Shown one piece after another: positions 1 to 8,528 of a stretch of DNA of 34,982 nucleotides. This DNA is from WLMZ01 sp037139095 (lineage in GTDB: Bacteria; Actinomycetota; Acidimicrobiia; Acidimicrobiales; Ilumatobacteraceae). A program made the translations under genes and the position numbers. Numbering within the stretch: position 1 is the stretch's first letter; the number at the start of each line of letters is the position of its first letter. Under the pieces are notes generated by a model that saw nothing but the letters and a program-made list of their open reading frames with translations, ran no database searches and was not told the DNA's origin. The stretch spans positions 1 through 34,982 of the forward strand of contig JBAXHD010000030.1 in NCBI GenBank assembly GCA_037139095.1. The letters run 5' to 3'.

Positions 1-1
1 C

Positions 2-466
2 TATCTCGGCCTCGGCGAACTGTTCGTGTTCGTGTTCTTCGGACTCGTCGCCACCGTTGGCACCACCTATGGCGTTGCGCAACAAGTCACTGCACTCTCC
101 ATCGTGATGGGCTGCGCGGTAGGCGCCCTTGCGTGCGCGCTGTTGGTCATCAACAACCTGCGCGACATCCCAACCGATCGCGAAGTGGGCAAGAAGACCC
201 TTGCCGTGCGTCTCGGCGATCAGCGCACGCGAGTGTTGTACGTGGCGCTTATTGGGTCGGCGTTTGTGTGCGCGCTGGTATCGGCTGTTGCGTGGCGTCC
301 GTTGACGGCACTCGCTGTTCTTGCGATTGCGCTTGCTGTCGCGCCGGTTCGTCGCGTGGTGCGCGGTGCTGCGGGCCGAGACCTCATCGCTGTGCTCGGC
401 GAAACAGGAAAACTGCAGTTGGCGTTCGGCGTGCTCAGCGCCGTGGGTCTCATCCTCAGCCGCTAA
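2..466 (+). CDS. menA: 1,4-dihydroxy-2-naphthoate polyprenyltransferase MenA, 3' part
   Basis: Membrane UbiA-family prenyltransferase that attaches the polyprenyl tail to 1,4-dihydroxy-2-naphthoate, the step before MenG in menaquinone synthesis. The gene is cut by the window edge; about 154 C-terminal residues are present. The open frame runs in from the edge with YLGLGELFVF, a stretch typical of MenA. It is followed by NNLRDIPTDREVGKKTLAVR, which matches the second Asp-rich motif (NxxRDxxTDxxxGKxTLAVR) that binds the prenyl diphosphate through magnesium. Several hydrophobic stretches follow, consistent with transmembrane helices. It converges on menH. The neighbouring men genes support MenA over other UbiA members. 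Confidence 0.93.
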   Translation, partial: YLGLGELFVFVFFGLVATVGTTYGVAQQVTALSIVMGCAVGALACALLVINNLRDIPTDREVGKKTLAVRLGDQRTRVLYVALIGSAFVCALVSAVAWRPLTALAVLAIALAVAPVRRVVRGAAGRDLIAVLGETGKLQLAFGVLSAVGLILSR

Positions 467-507
467 ATATCCTCAGCTGCTACACATCCAGAGCCGCTAG
501 ATCCAGA

Positions 508-556
508 GTTTGTTGAAGACATCAGGTTGATGTGTGACCAATTGTCTTCAACAAAC
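508..556. terminator. Perfect 13-bp inverted repeat between menA and menH, likely two-way terminator
   Basis: GTTTGTTGAAGAC at 508-520 is exactly complementary to GTCTTCAACAAAC at 544-556. The 23-nt loop contains a further short pairing (ACATCA/TGATGT). The structure lies between the convergent menA and menH genes and covers the last menH codons and stop. No T-tract follows on either strand, so termination is inferred from position and symmetry. Confidence 0.6.
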
Positions 557-1319
557 CGGAGATGGCGGAGGTGACGGCCGCAGTTTGCTCGAGATGGGCT
601 GAGTGGCCAGCGCCCGCAATGGTCTGAAAGTTGGCGTTGGAACCAATGCTCGCCACCATGCGCTTGCCGAGTTCGGTGAACTTTGTGTCGGATTCACCGG
701 CGAGCACCAAGGCTGGCGCCGTGATTGCGCTGAGCTGATGCCACATCGGCGATTGCGTGCCAGTGCCCGCATTGCGCAAGCTGGCGGCCAGACCCTGGGC
801 AGTGTTCTCGAGTCGATCGTGTAGCCCGGCGGCTTCGTGGCTCAGCGACGCAAACAACGGTTGCGTCAACCAGTTGCGCAGGAACGCTTCAACGCCCACA
901 CGGCCGATCTCGAGGGCCAATGCTTCGTCGGCGGAGCGACGCAGCGTGCGCTCGTTGTCGTCTTCGATTCCCGCCGTAGCTCCAATGAGCACCAACGACT
1001 GCACCAGTTGTGGATGGGTCAGCGCCAACTGCAAACACAACCGGCCGCCCATTGAGTAGCCCACGTACGAGGCCGGGCCGCACGTTTCGGCCAGCAGATC
1101 GGCACCTACAACCAACGACGCGTCGGCGTGCCCGGATTGTCCGTGACCCGGTGCGTCGACCAGCACAACTTCGTAGTCGTTGGTGAGCTGCGAGGCCACG
1201 GGAAGCCACGACCGGCCGGTCTGGGTGAAGCCGTGAACGAACACAACTCGAGGTCCGTGTCCGGAGCGCAACGACGAAAGTGGTCCGGGGTGACGCACGA
1301 AGCCCGCAGGCTCAGACAT
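522..1319 (-). CDS. menH: 2-succinyl-6-hydroxy-2,4-cyclohexadiene-1-carboxylate synthase MenH (alpha/beta hydrolase)
   Basis: Alpha/beta-hydrolase fold protein of 265 residues, the usual MenH size. It would eliminate pyruvate from the MenD product (SEPHCHC) to give SHCHC. Visible motifs are the oxyanion loop VFVHGFTQTG (residues 26-35), the nucleophile elbow GYSMGG with Ser89, the acid Asp211 in AGESD, and the catalytic His239 in GAGHS. I chose the ATG at 1319 because the fold starts right after it; the frame is open further upstream, but that part is the antisense of the next gene. The start overlaps the stop of the upstream FrnE-like gene by 8 bp, so the two are probably translationally coupled. 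MenH is assigned mainly from the men context, since the motifs alone fit many hydrolases. Confidence 0.82.
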   Translation of the reverse strand: MSEPAGFVRHPGPLSSLRSGHGPRVVFVHGFTQTGRSWLPVASQLTNDYEVVLVDAPGHGQSGHADASLVVGADLLAETCGPASYVGYSMGGRLCLQLALTHPQLVQSLVLIGATAGIEDDNERTLRRSADEALALEIGRVGVEAFLRNWLTQPLFASLSHEAAGLHDRLENTAQGLAASLRNAGTGTQSPMWHQLSAITAPALVLAGESDTKFTELGKRMVASIGSNANFQTIAGAGHSAHLEQTAAVTSAISGLLKTIGHTST

Positions 1320-2031
1320 CGCACACGTCGTCGACGCAGACCTGCCCATCGGTGAGTAGCGCGGCCTCGGCCTGGGCTTGTAGCTGCTCGGCCTCTTTAG
1401 CAAGCAAGCGTTCGAGCACTCGTTCGAAGACGTCGATGTCTTGCGCGCCAGGCACCGACCACTGACCGTTGAACACAAACGTGGGCACGGCAGTGATGCC
1501 AACTGCGGCAGCCTGAGCGAGGTCTTCCATTACCTCGCCGTGGCCGGCGTCGGAGTTCAGGAACGCACGGACTTCGTCGGCATCAAACCCAACCTCGGCG
1601 GCGCAAGTAACAAGCACGTCGGGATCGCTGATGTTGAGGCCCTCGGTGAAGTAGGCCCGCAGCAGTCGTTCTTTCAGTGCGCTCTGATTGCCGCGCGACT
1701 CGGCGAGCCACAGCAGGCGGTGGGCCATCAATGTGTTGGCCCGCAAGGCAATATCCATGTTGAACGTGATGCCATCGGCCGCTGCGACCGAGGTGACCTG
1801 ACCGATGATCTGAGCAGCCCGCTCGGGGCCGCCGAACTTCTTCGCGTAGGCCTCAACCACGGGCTGCACGCGGCCAGGAGCCGCTGACGGATCGAGTTGA
1901 TACGGGCGATAGACGATCTCGATCTTGTCGGCGCCGGGCAAACCCTTCACCCGTTCGACTGCCGTTTCGAATCGGCGCTTGCCGATATAACACCATGGAC
2001 ACACAACGTCAGACCAGATCTCTACGCGCAT
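1312..2031 (-). CDS. DsbA-family FrnE-like oxidoreductase
   Basis: Thioredoxin-fold protein of 239 residues in the DsbA/FrnE (2-hydroxychromene-2-carboxylate isomerase-like) family. It begins MRVEIWSDVVCPWCYIGKRR, with the redox pair Cys11-Pro-Trp-Cys14. The cis-proline loop is AVPTFVF near residue 190, and a helical insert lies between them. No signal peptide is seen, so it should be cytoplasmic, like FrnE. The start at 2031 is set by the family N-terminus and by a TATCGT hexamer 7 nt upstream. It precedes menH with an 8-bp overlap. The substrate is unknown. Its place inside the menaquinone locus suggests a link to quinone or thiol redox balance, which is inference. Confidence 0.85.
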   Translation of the reverse strand: MRVEIWSDVVCPWCYIGKRRFETAVERVKGLPGADKIEIVYRPYQLDPSAAPGRVQPVVEAYAKKFGGPERAAQIIGQVTSVAAADGITFNMDIALRANTLMAHRLLWLAESRGNQSALKERLLRAYFTEGLNISDPDVLVTCAAEVGFDADEVRAFLNSDAGHGEVMEDLAQAAAVGITAVPTFVFNGQWSVPGAQDIDVFERVLERLLAKEAEQLQAQAEAALLTDGQVCVDDVCDV

Positions 2032-2038
2032 ACATGCC

Positions 2039-2044
2039 ACGATA
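2039..2044 (-). promoter_or_regulatory. -10 element TATCGT for the FrnE-like gene (leaderless)
   Basis: TATCGT on the minus strand ends 7 nt before the ATG at 2031, and no Shine-Dalgarno sequence is present. This is the spacing of a leaderless actinobacterial promoter (TANNNT). The gap to divergent menD is only 19 bp, so the promoters of the two genes must overlap. Confidence 0.5.
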
Positions 2045-2050
2045 GATGCG

Positions 2051-3781
2051 ATGTCGCTCGCAACCACGCCTGAACAACCGCAGGACTCCTCGCCGCAGAA
2101 CACGGCGGCCACATTTTGCGCAACCCTGATCGACGAATGGATCGAGCACGGCGTGCGTCATGCTGTGATTTCTCCCGGCTCTCGGTCTACGCCGATGGCG
2201 TTGGCGCTCACCGCCCGCCCCGAGCTTGCGGTGCATGTTGCCCACGACGAACGGGTCGCCTCGTTCATCGCGCTGGGTATCGGATTACAAGGCACTCCGG
2301 CGATTCTGTTGTGCACCAGCGGCACCGCTGCGGCGCACTTTCATGCAGCCGTTGTCGAGGCGCATCAGTCGGCAGTGCCAATGATCATCTGCACCGCCGA
2401 CCGTCCACCAGAACTGCGCGATGTGGGGGCCGCCCAAACGATCGACCAGACCAAGCTCTATGGCGATGCCGTTCGCTGGTTCCATGATCCAGGTGTGGCC
2501 GACGACGCAGCGGCGCATACGTGGCGCTCACTGGCCGCGCACTGCTTCGCTTCGTCAACCGGTTTGTGGCCCGGCCCAGTGCATCTCAACCTGCCGTTCC
2601 GCGAGCCGTTGGTGGGTGTCGCCGGATCGTTGCCTGCGCGCCGAGCTGCGTTAGGACGAAGCGTTTCGCTGTCGAGCTCAGCCGCTGCATCTCACGATGC
2701 GCTCGTCGACCTTGCCGCGCTGCTCAACAGCCAGCGCGGCGTCATCGTTGCCGGGAACGGTTGCGGCGATCCGGCTGCTGTGGTGTCACTCGCTCAAGCG
2801 CTCGGATGGCCGGTGCTCGCGGACTCGCGATCTGGACTGCGACACTTCCGCGAGGTTGCCGTGGCGGCAGCAGATCAACTCTTGCGTCACAACAGGTTTG
2901 CCTCGCAACACATTCCCGACGTGGTGCTCCGGCTCGGCGAACCGCCAGCCTCGAAGGTGCTCACCCAATGGCTCACCGCATCGAACGCGGTGCAGATTCA
3001 GATCAGTGCGGTGCCCACATGGGCAGACCCTGATGCTGCAATCTCGCACCGGCTCACTGCCGATGTGGCTCAGGTTTGTCGCTCGCTGGCCACGCTGGTG
3101 CGCGCAGGCGATGCGCAGTGGCTCTCGGGATGGACAACAGCCGAGGCGCAGGCGCAACAAGCCATCACGAGCGCACTCGACACGGCGGCACTCACCGAGC
3201 CGTTGGTGGCTCGATCAATCGGCGCCTCGCTGCCCGCGAACGCTCACCTTGTGGTGTCGTCGTCAATGCCCATTCGCGATGTCGAGTGGTTCGGTGAGAT
3301 CGCCGAAGGCGTCACTGTTCACTGCAACCGCGGCGCTAACGGAATTGACGGAGTTGTTGCAACTGCAATTGGTGTGGCCGTGGCAACCGGTGCGCCGACA
3401 GCGCTGCTCATTGGCGACGTCGCGTTTGTGCACGACAGTTCAGCGTTGATCGCGCTGATGTCACGTCGCAACGCCGATGTGCGCATCGTCGTTGTCGATA
3501 ACGATGGCGGTGGCATCTTCAGTTTCTTGCCGCAGGCGTCGGCGCTCGCGAGCCAGCGTTTCGAGCAACTGTTCGGCACGCCGCACGGCACCGATCTCGT
3601 GGCGCTCGCCGCAGCGCATTCAATCCCGGCGGCCTCCGTGCACACCTTGGCCGAACTGCGTGCAGCCCTTGCGGTTGCTGGGCCGCAGGTAATTCGTGTG
3701 CAGAGCACGCGCGATACAAACGTGACAGTGCATCAACTCGTGAATGAAGCGGTGTCTGCCGCCATCGGCCTTATGGCCTAA
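2051..3781 (+). CDS. menD: SEPHCHC synthase MenD (ThDP-dependent)
   Basis: Thiamine-diphosphate enzyme that joins 2-oxoglutarate (after decarboxylation) to isochorismate, giving SEPHCHC in menaquinone synthesis. At 576 residues it has the normal MenD length. The N-terminal domain shows HAVISPGSRSTP (residues 38-49) and the cofactor-activating Glu67 in AHDERVASF. TSGTAAAHFHAA and ADRPPELRDVGAAQTIDQ follow as in the family. The C-terminal ThDP/Mg motif is GDVAFVHD (about 455-462) with DNDGGGIF (about 483-490). The start lies 19 bp from the divergent FrnE-like start. Its 3' end overlaps menF tail-to-tail by 11 bp. Confidence 0.97.
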   Translation: MSLATTPEQPQDSSPQNTAATFCATLIDEWIEHGVRHAVISPGSRSTPMALALTARPELAVHVAHDERVASFIALGIGLQGTPAILLCTSGTAAAHFHAAVVEAHQSAVPMIICTADRPPELRDVGAAQTIDQTKLYGDAVRWFHDPGVADDAAAHTWRSLAAHCFASSTGLWPGPVHLNLPFREPLVGVAGSLPARRAALGRSVSLSSSAAASHDALVDLAALLNSQRGVIVAGNGCGDPAAVVSLAQALGWPVLADSRSGLRHFREVAVAAADQLLRHNRFASQHIPDVVLRLGEPPASKVLTQWLTASNAVQIQISAVPTWADPDAAISHRLTADVAQVCRSLATLVRAGDAQWLSGWTTAEAQAQQAITSALDTAALTEPLVARSIGASLPANAHLVVSSSMPIRDVEWFGEIAEGVTVHCNRGANGIDGVVATAIGVAVATGAPTALLIGDVAFVHDSSALIALMSRRNADVRIVVVDNDGGGIFSFLPQASALASQRFEQLFGTPHGTDLVALAAAHSIPAASVHTLAELRAALAVAGPQVIRVQSTRDTNVTVHQLVNEAVSAAIGLMA

Positions 3782-4949
3782 TGATGGCCGACAACATGGC
3801 CTGAAACTTCGCTTGAGTTTCGGCGAGTTCGGCGAGTGGTTCGCTGTCGGCAACGATGCCTCCGCCAGCAAACAGGCGCGCCTGGCGTCGGTCTTGGGAG
3901 AACTCGGCACAACGAATTGCCACGGCCCATGTGCCGTTGCCTCGCGCATCGACCCAACCCACGGCGCCTCCGTAGCGGCCGCGGCGAAAGCCTTCGACGC
4001 GCTCAATGAGATCGAGCGCGGCCTGCTGCGGGTGACCGCCAAGCGCTGGTGTTGGTGACAGCGCCTTGGCCAAGGTGACCACGTCGGGACTCGGTTGCGA
4101 GAGTTGGCCTTGCATGCGAGTGCCGAGGTGTTGCACGTTGGCAACGGCCACGATTGATGGCTCTGGTTCCCAATCGAGATAGCTGGCCCACGGCAACAAC
4201 GTGTCGTGCACGACATCGATCACGACCCGATGCTCGATCTGGTTCTTGGGACTAGCTAAGAGCTCGGCGGCCAGACGTGCGTCGGTGGCGGGGTCGCCGG
4301 TGCGTGGCGTGGTGCCAGCCAGCGGATGCGATGAAACCGTTGCGCCATCAAGCCCGATGAGTAGCTCGGGTGACGCTCCGAGGAATCCGTCGATGCTGTA
4401 GCGATAGCTCGAGCCGAAACTGGCGCGCAGCCGCAGCAACACAGCGTGCACGTTGATGGGCTCGCTTGAAGTGACCACGATGTCGCGGGCGATGACGGCT
4501 TTGTCGAGTTGCCCAGCGCGCACGGCATCGCGAGCGGCAGCGACAGCAGCGAGATACGTGGCGATCTCTACGCCCGGCCGCACGCTGAAGTCGGCAGCGG
4601 CAGGCACCGGGCGAGCAGCGGGGGAGGGGATCTCGGCGTTGTCGATGATGGTGATCCAACGCTGTCCATCGGGTCCCTTGCCGATGGTGACGGCCGGAAC
4701 GATGAGCTTTGCTGAAGCGCCCGGCTTGAACGGCAGCACACCCATTGCGATAGGGCCGCATCCGGCGAGGCCGACGGAGTCGTCGCATTCGATCGCCTTC
4801 AGAAACTGGACCGCTGCATCGGCTTCGATACGAGCGGCGACTCCACGGCCAGCAAGACCAATGCCGTCGCGCACAAAGAGAAAACCGTCTTCGCCAGCGA
4901 AATCATTGAGATCGATGTCTTCGTCGAAGACCCGGGTGACGGCGCGCAT
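3771..4949 (-). CDS. menF: Isochorismate synthase MenF
   Basis: Chorismate-utilising enzyme of 392 residues that isomerises chorismate to isochorismate, the substrate of MenD. Family signatures are LDKAVIARD with Lys150 (general base), SPELLIG (193-199), HPLAGTTPRTG (208-218), the NQIEH stretch ending at His240, and RGRYGGAVGW (323-332). The usual LHPTPA motif reads LSPTPALGG, with Ser298 in place of His. EntC-type enzymes cannot be excluded from sequence alone, but the surrounding menD, menH, menG and menA decide for menaquinone. It follows menG by 9 bp on the same strand, so they form a two-gene operon. It ends in an 11-bp convergent overlap with menD. Confidence 0.92.
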   Translation of the reverse strand: MRAVTRVFDEDIDLNDFAGEDGFLFVRDGIGLAGRGVAARIEADAAVQFLKAIECDDSVGLAGCGPIAMGVLPFKPGASAKLIVPAVTIGKGPDGQRWITIIDNAEIPSPAARPVPAAADFSVRPGVEIATYLAAVAAARDAVRAGQLDKAVIARDIVVTSSEPINVHAVLLRLRASFGSSYRYSIDGFLGASPELLIGLDGATVSSHPLAGTTPRTGDPATDARLAAELLASPKNQIEHRVVIDVVHDTLLPWASYLDWEPEPSIVAVANVQHLGTRMQGQLSQPSPDVVTLAKALSPTPALGGHPQQAALDLIERVEGFRRGRYGGAVGWVDARGNGTWAVAIRCAEFSQDRRQARLFAGGGIVADSEPLAELAETQAKFQAMLSAIIRP

Positions 4950-4958
4950 GTGCGTTGC

Positions 4959-5663
4959 TTACGACCGTGTGCCAAGCAACAGCTGAGTGATGCCGCCGCT
5001 GAGAAGTTGATGCGAGCCATCGGCGAAACCGGCGGCAACGAGGGCCTTGACCATCTCGTTGGCTGGTGGCAGATACGCCACGCTCTTGGGCAGATAGCGA
5101 TATGCAGCCTTGTCGCTGAGCAGGCCGCCGATCTTCGGGACCACCTTGCCAAAGTAGATGCCGTGACCAAACCGTACGAACCGGTTCTTGGGGATGCCGA
5201 CATCGAGCAGCGCGATGCGTCCGCCGGGCCGGACCACGCGGCCGAGTTCGTTGAAGAACGCGGGAAGGTCGACCAGGTTGCGCAACGCGAATCCGCACGT
5301 GACGCCGTCGACGCTGGCATCGGGGAACGGCATCCGCAAGATGTCGGCTTGGGTGCGTGGGGCGCCGCTGCGATCTGCAGCCAACATGCCAAAGCTCAGA
5401 TCTACAGACAGCGGCTTGTAACCGGCTTTGGCGAGATCGATGCACAGATCGCCGGTGCCGCTGGCCAGATCAAGCACACGGCTTCCTGCGGGAAGGGCCA
5501 GCAGCCGCACGGCCTTGCGACGCCAGCGAACGTCGAGTCGAAAGGTCATGATGCGGTTGACCATGTCGTAGCGCCCGGCGATGGTGTCGAACATCTGGCG
5601 CACGGCAACAACCTTGTCGTCGCCCTCGGGTAGTGCATCTGTGTCCCACGTGGATTTCGTCAT
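4959..5663 (-). CDS. menG: Demethylmenaquinone methyltransferase MenG/UbiE
   Basis: SAM-dependent methyltransferase that makes the last step of menaquinone synthesis. VRQMFDTIAGRYDMVNRIMT (21-40) is the UbiE/MenG signature. The SAM-binding motif I is VLDLASGTGD (63-72), and FALRNLVD and RVVRPGGRIALLDV follow as in the family. I place the start at the ATG at 5663 (234 residues) because TAACCT lies 7 nt upstream, a leaderless promoter arrangement. An in-frame ATG at 5699 would add 12 residues but has no promoter or ribosome-site support. It lies 9 bp upstream of menF and is divergent from the acyl-CoA dehydrogenase. Confidence 0.95.
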   Translation of the reverse strand: MTKSTWDTDALPEGDDKVVAVRQMFDTIAGRYDMVNRIMTFRLDVRWRRKAVRLLALPAGSRVLDLASGTGDLCIDLAKAGYKPLSVDLSFGMLAADRSGAPRTQADILRMPFPDASVDGVTCGFALRNLVDLPAFFNELGRVVRPGGRIALLDVGIPKNRFVRFGHGIYFGKVVPKIGGLLSDKAAYRYLPKSVAYLPPANEMVKALVAAGFADGSHQLLSGGITQLLLGTRS

Positions 5664-5670
5664 CGTGTGC

Positions 5671-5676
5671 AGGTTA
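5671..5676 (-). promoter_or_regulatory. -10 element TAACCT for menG-menF (leaderless)
   Basis: TAACCT on the minus strand, 7 nt before the ATG at 5663, with no Shine-Dalgarno sequence. It fits TANNNT and helps decide the menG start. Confidence 0.5.
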
Positions 5677-5770
5677 CGACCGAACAAGTGGCGCAGCATG
5701 CGCTCAAGCCGCGAGACTCGGCGAGATTCATGTGCGGCGATGTGCCGTAACTGTGCGATGGAGGCCCTTC

Positions 5771-6991
5771 ATGATCGACTTTACGTTCCCACCAGAGGTG
5801 GAAGAGATCCGCATGAAGGTGCGACAGTTCATGGACGAAGTGGTTCGTCCTCGCTGGGATGCCACCGATCAAGAAGACCGCGCCGAGGTCGTCAAAACCA
5901 TTGGCAAGCTGCGTTACAAGGCCAAAGAAGAGTGGGGCCTGTGGCTTCCTCACATGCCAAAAGAGTGGGGCGGCATGGCCCTTGGGCCAACCGCGATGGC
6001 CGCCGTATCGGCCGAAGCCGCAAAGGTGGGCATCGGCCCATTCGTACTCAACGCGCAGGCTCCCGACGAAGGCAACCAGCACACGCTCGAGCACTGGGGC
6101 ACCGACGAGCAAAAAGAGAAGTACCTGCGCCCGTTGTGCGAGGGCACCACGCGGAGCTGCTTTGCGATGACCGAGCCCGAAGTGGCCGGCAGCGACCCAA
6201 CGCTCATCAAGACCTTTGCTTATCGCGACGGCGACGAGTGGATCATCAACGGTCACAAGTGGTTCATCAGCGGTGCACGCGGGGCCAAGTTCGCATTGCT
6301 CGTGGCCCGCACCGAAGAGGATCCAACCATTCCTCAGGCGGCCAACAGTTGCTTCATCGTCGACCTGCCCTCACCAGGTTGGACCGTGGTGCGCGATGTG
6401 CACACGATGAGCGGCGGCCACAACCACTGCGAGATTCTCATCGAAGACCTGCGCGTGCCTGCGGCCAACATGCTTGGTGGCCAAGGCCAGGGCCACCTGC
6501 TTGGCCAATACCGTCTTGGGCCGGCTCGTTTGGCGCACTGCATGCGTTGGCTCGGCCAGGCCGAGATGGCACTTGACTTGATGGTGAAGCGCTCGATGGA
6601 GCGCTACAGCCATGGGTCGTACCTCGCCGAGAAGCAGGGCATCCAGTGGCTCATTGCCGACTCAGCGATGGAGTTGTACCAGAGCAAGCTGATGGTCTTG
6701 CACGCCGCGTACAAGATCGAAAACAAGATGGACTTCACCAGCGAGGTCTCGATGGCCAAGCACTTTGTGGCCAACAGCCTGTGGCGCATCATCGACCGCG
6801 CCGTTCAGGTGCATGGGGCGCTCGGATATTCCACCGACACGCCGCTTGCGGGCATGCTCATGCAGGCTCGCTGGAGCCGTTTTGCCGATGGCGCCGACGA
6901 GATTCACCAGATGCGAATTGCGCAGCGCACCATCGCGGCGTGGAACGATTTTGGCAGCACCAAGAAGGCCACCGGCGACTTGCCGTTGTGA
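5771..6991 (+). CDS. Acyl-CoA dehydrogenase (ACAD10/11-like)
   Basis: FAD-dependent acyl-CoA dehydrogenase of 406 residues that would make the 2,3-enoyl-CoA in beta-oxidation. Signatures include CFAMTEPEVAGSDPT (FAD/substrate region), EWIINGHKWFISGA in the beta domain, and VQVHGALGYSTDTPL in the C-terminal helical domain. Where many family members have the catalytic Glu of YEGT, this protein reads RFADGADEIH, so an Asp probably serves as base, as in ACAD10/11-type enzymes. The start at 5771 has a clear ribosome site, GGAGG at 5760-5764 with 6-nt spacing; the longer open frame upstream is not needed. It is divergent from menG and converges on the EthA-like gene with a 6-bp gap. Confidence 0.93.
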   Translation: MIDFTFPPEVEEIRMKVRQFMDEVVRPRWDATDQEDRAEVVKTIGKLRYKAKEEWGLWLPHMPKEWGGMALGPTAMAAVSAEAAKVGIGPFVLNAQAPDEGNQHTLEHWGTDEQKEKYLRPLCEGTTRSCFAMTEPEVAGSDPTLIKTFAYRDGDEWIINGHKWFISGARGAKFALLVARTEEDPTIPQAANSCFIVDLPSPGWTVVRDVHTMSGGHNHCEILIEDLRVPAANMLGGQGQGHLLGQYRLGPARLAHCMRWLGQAEMALDLMVKRSMERYSHGSYLAEKQGIQWLIADSAMELYQSKLMVLHAAYKIENKMDFTSEVSMAKHFVANSLWRIIDRAVQVHGALGYSTDTPLAGMLMQARWSRFADGADEIHQMRIAQRTIAAWNDFGSTKKATGDLPL

Positions 6992-6997
6992 GCGTGC

Positions 6998-8491
6998 CTA
7001 GCGCGCAGCCACGGGCGCTTTGCTGAACTGCATTGCCCCGTCTTCAATCGGTGACTTCAAGAACATCGCCTTGTCGCGCCCATAGTTCTGGGGGTTGACC
7101 CATGGTTCGCGGTCGCCTTGCTTGGGGAAGCGGTGCATTTCGCGCTGCATGTAGCCAGCCGTGAAGTTGTCGATCCATGGGCGCTGAGGCATCGATGCGT
7201 CTGCGGGGCTCACGCGCGGTGTGCACTGCGTGGTGTTGGTCGCACGCATGTGGTTGAGCAACCGAGTGACGTATTCGCAGATCAGATCGGAGCGCAGCGT
7301 CCACGATGCATTGATGTAACCAAACGACGATGCGAGGTTAGGGATGTCGCTATACGCGAATCCCTTGTAGGTCCATGTCGATGCGAAGTCAACAGGTTCG
7401 CCGTCGACCACGAAACTCATCTCGCCGAGGGTGACCATGCGAAGGCCAGTAGCCGTCACGATGATGTCGGCGTCGAGGTGTTCGCCCGATTTGAGTTGGA
7501 TGCCGGTTTCGGTGAACGACTCGATTTCGTCGGTAACAACCGAGGCCTTGCCTGAGTTGATCGCTGCGAAGAGGTCGCCGTTTGGCACGAGACACATCCG
7601 CTGATCCCATGGGTTGTAACTGGGGGTGAAGTGCTTTGCTACGTCGTAGTCGGGACCAAGTTCTTTGGTGACCATCCCGACCAAGGCGGTCTTTACCTTC
7701 TCGGGCTGCTCACGCGTGCGCTTGTAGATGATCTGCTGCAACTTGGTGTTCTTCAAGCGGGTGAGTTTGTAGGCGAGTCGACCCGGCAGCACCTTGCGCA
7801 GTGTGTTGGCGATGGGGTCGGTGTCGGGCCGGGCAACGACGTATGTGGGCGAGCGCTGCAGCATGGTCACGTGCGCCGCTGTGTTGGCCATTGCGGGGAT
7901 CAGGGTCATCGCTGTTGCGCCAGAGCCGATAACGACCACGCGCTTGCCGGCGTAGTCGAGGTTCTCAGGCCACGCTTGGGGGTGGATAACTTGTCCGGTG
8001 AACCGCTCGCGGCCTGCGAACTCGGGGGTGTAGCCACTGGCGTAGCTGTAGTAGCCCGAGCACATGAACAAGTAGCCGCACGAGTACGTGACTGTCTCTG
8101 TGGCGTTGGTGGTTGGGTCGGTGCGAGTGGCGGTGACCGTCCACGTTGAGTCGGCGGTGGACCATTCGGCGTGAGTGATGCGATGGTTGAACCGAATGTG
8201 CTTGCCAATGCCGAACTCGCTCACGGTGTCGCGCAGGTACTGCAAGATCGATGGGCCGTCGGCGATCGATTTGGCGTCGGTCCACGGCTTGAAGCTGAAA
8301 CCAAGCGTGTGCATGTCGCTGTCTGAGCGCACGCCCGGGTAGCGGAACAGGTCCCAGGTGCCGCCGATGTCGCTGCGGCCTTCGAGAATCACATACGTGC
8401 GGTCGGGGCACTTGTCTTGCAGATGAAAGCCGGCTCCGATGCCGGAGAGGCCAGCACCGACTACAACCACGTCAAAGTGTTCAGCTGTCAT
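6998..8491 (-). CDS. EthA-like flavin-containing Baeyer-Villiger monooxygenase
   Basis: FAD/NADPH monooxygenase of 497 residues. The N-terminal FAD Rossmann motif is VVVGAGLSGIGAG (9-21) and the NADPH motif is VVVIGSGATAMT (185-196). Between them FTGQVIHPQAWP (164-175) matches the type I Baeyer-Villiger fingerprint FxGxxxHxxxWP. GGTWDLFRYPGVRSDSDM and YNPWDQRMCLVPNGDLF are strongly reminiscent of mycobacterial EthA, which oxidises ketones and activates thioamide prodrugs; that comparison is from memory. The start at 8491 follows AAGGGA with 6-nt spacing. It lies 37 bp downstream of the FadD19-like gene on the same strand, so ketone or sterol side-chain oxidation is plausible. Confidence 0.9.
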   Translation of the reverse strand: MTAEHFDVVVVGAGLSGIGAGFHLQDKCPDRTYVILEGRSDIGGTWDLFRYPGVRSDSDMHTLGFSFKPWTDAKSIADGPSILQYLRDTVSEFGIGKHIRFNHRITHAEWSTADSTWTVTATRTDPTTNATETVTYSCGYLFMCSGYYSYASGYTPEFAGRERFTGQVIHPQAWPENLDYAGKRVVVIGSGATAMTLIPAMANTAAHVTMLQRSPTYVVARPDTDPIANTLRKVLPGRLAYKLTRLKNTKLQQIIYKRTREQPEKVKTALVGMVTKELGPDYDVAKHFTPSYNPWDQRMCLVPNGDLFAAINSGKASVVTDEIESFTETGIQLKSGEHLDADIIVTATGLRMVTLGEMSFVVDGEPVDFASTWTYKGFAYSDIPNLASSFGYINASWTLRSDLICEYVTRLLNHMRATNTTQCTPRVSPADASMPQRPWIDNFTAGYMQREMHRFPKQGDREPWVNPQNYGRDKAMFLKSPIEDGAMQFSKAPVAAR

Positions 8492-8528
8492 TGTTTGTCC
8501 CTTGCAGATCGTGTCGGTCGTGCAGATC

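Noticed and set aside
1320..1502. Longer N-terminus for menH
   Set aside because: The extra 61 residues overlap the FrnE-like gene on the same strand in another frame and do not look like an alpha/beta hydrolase.
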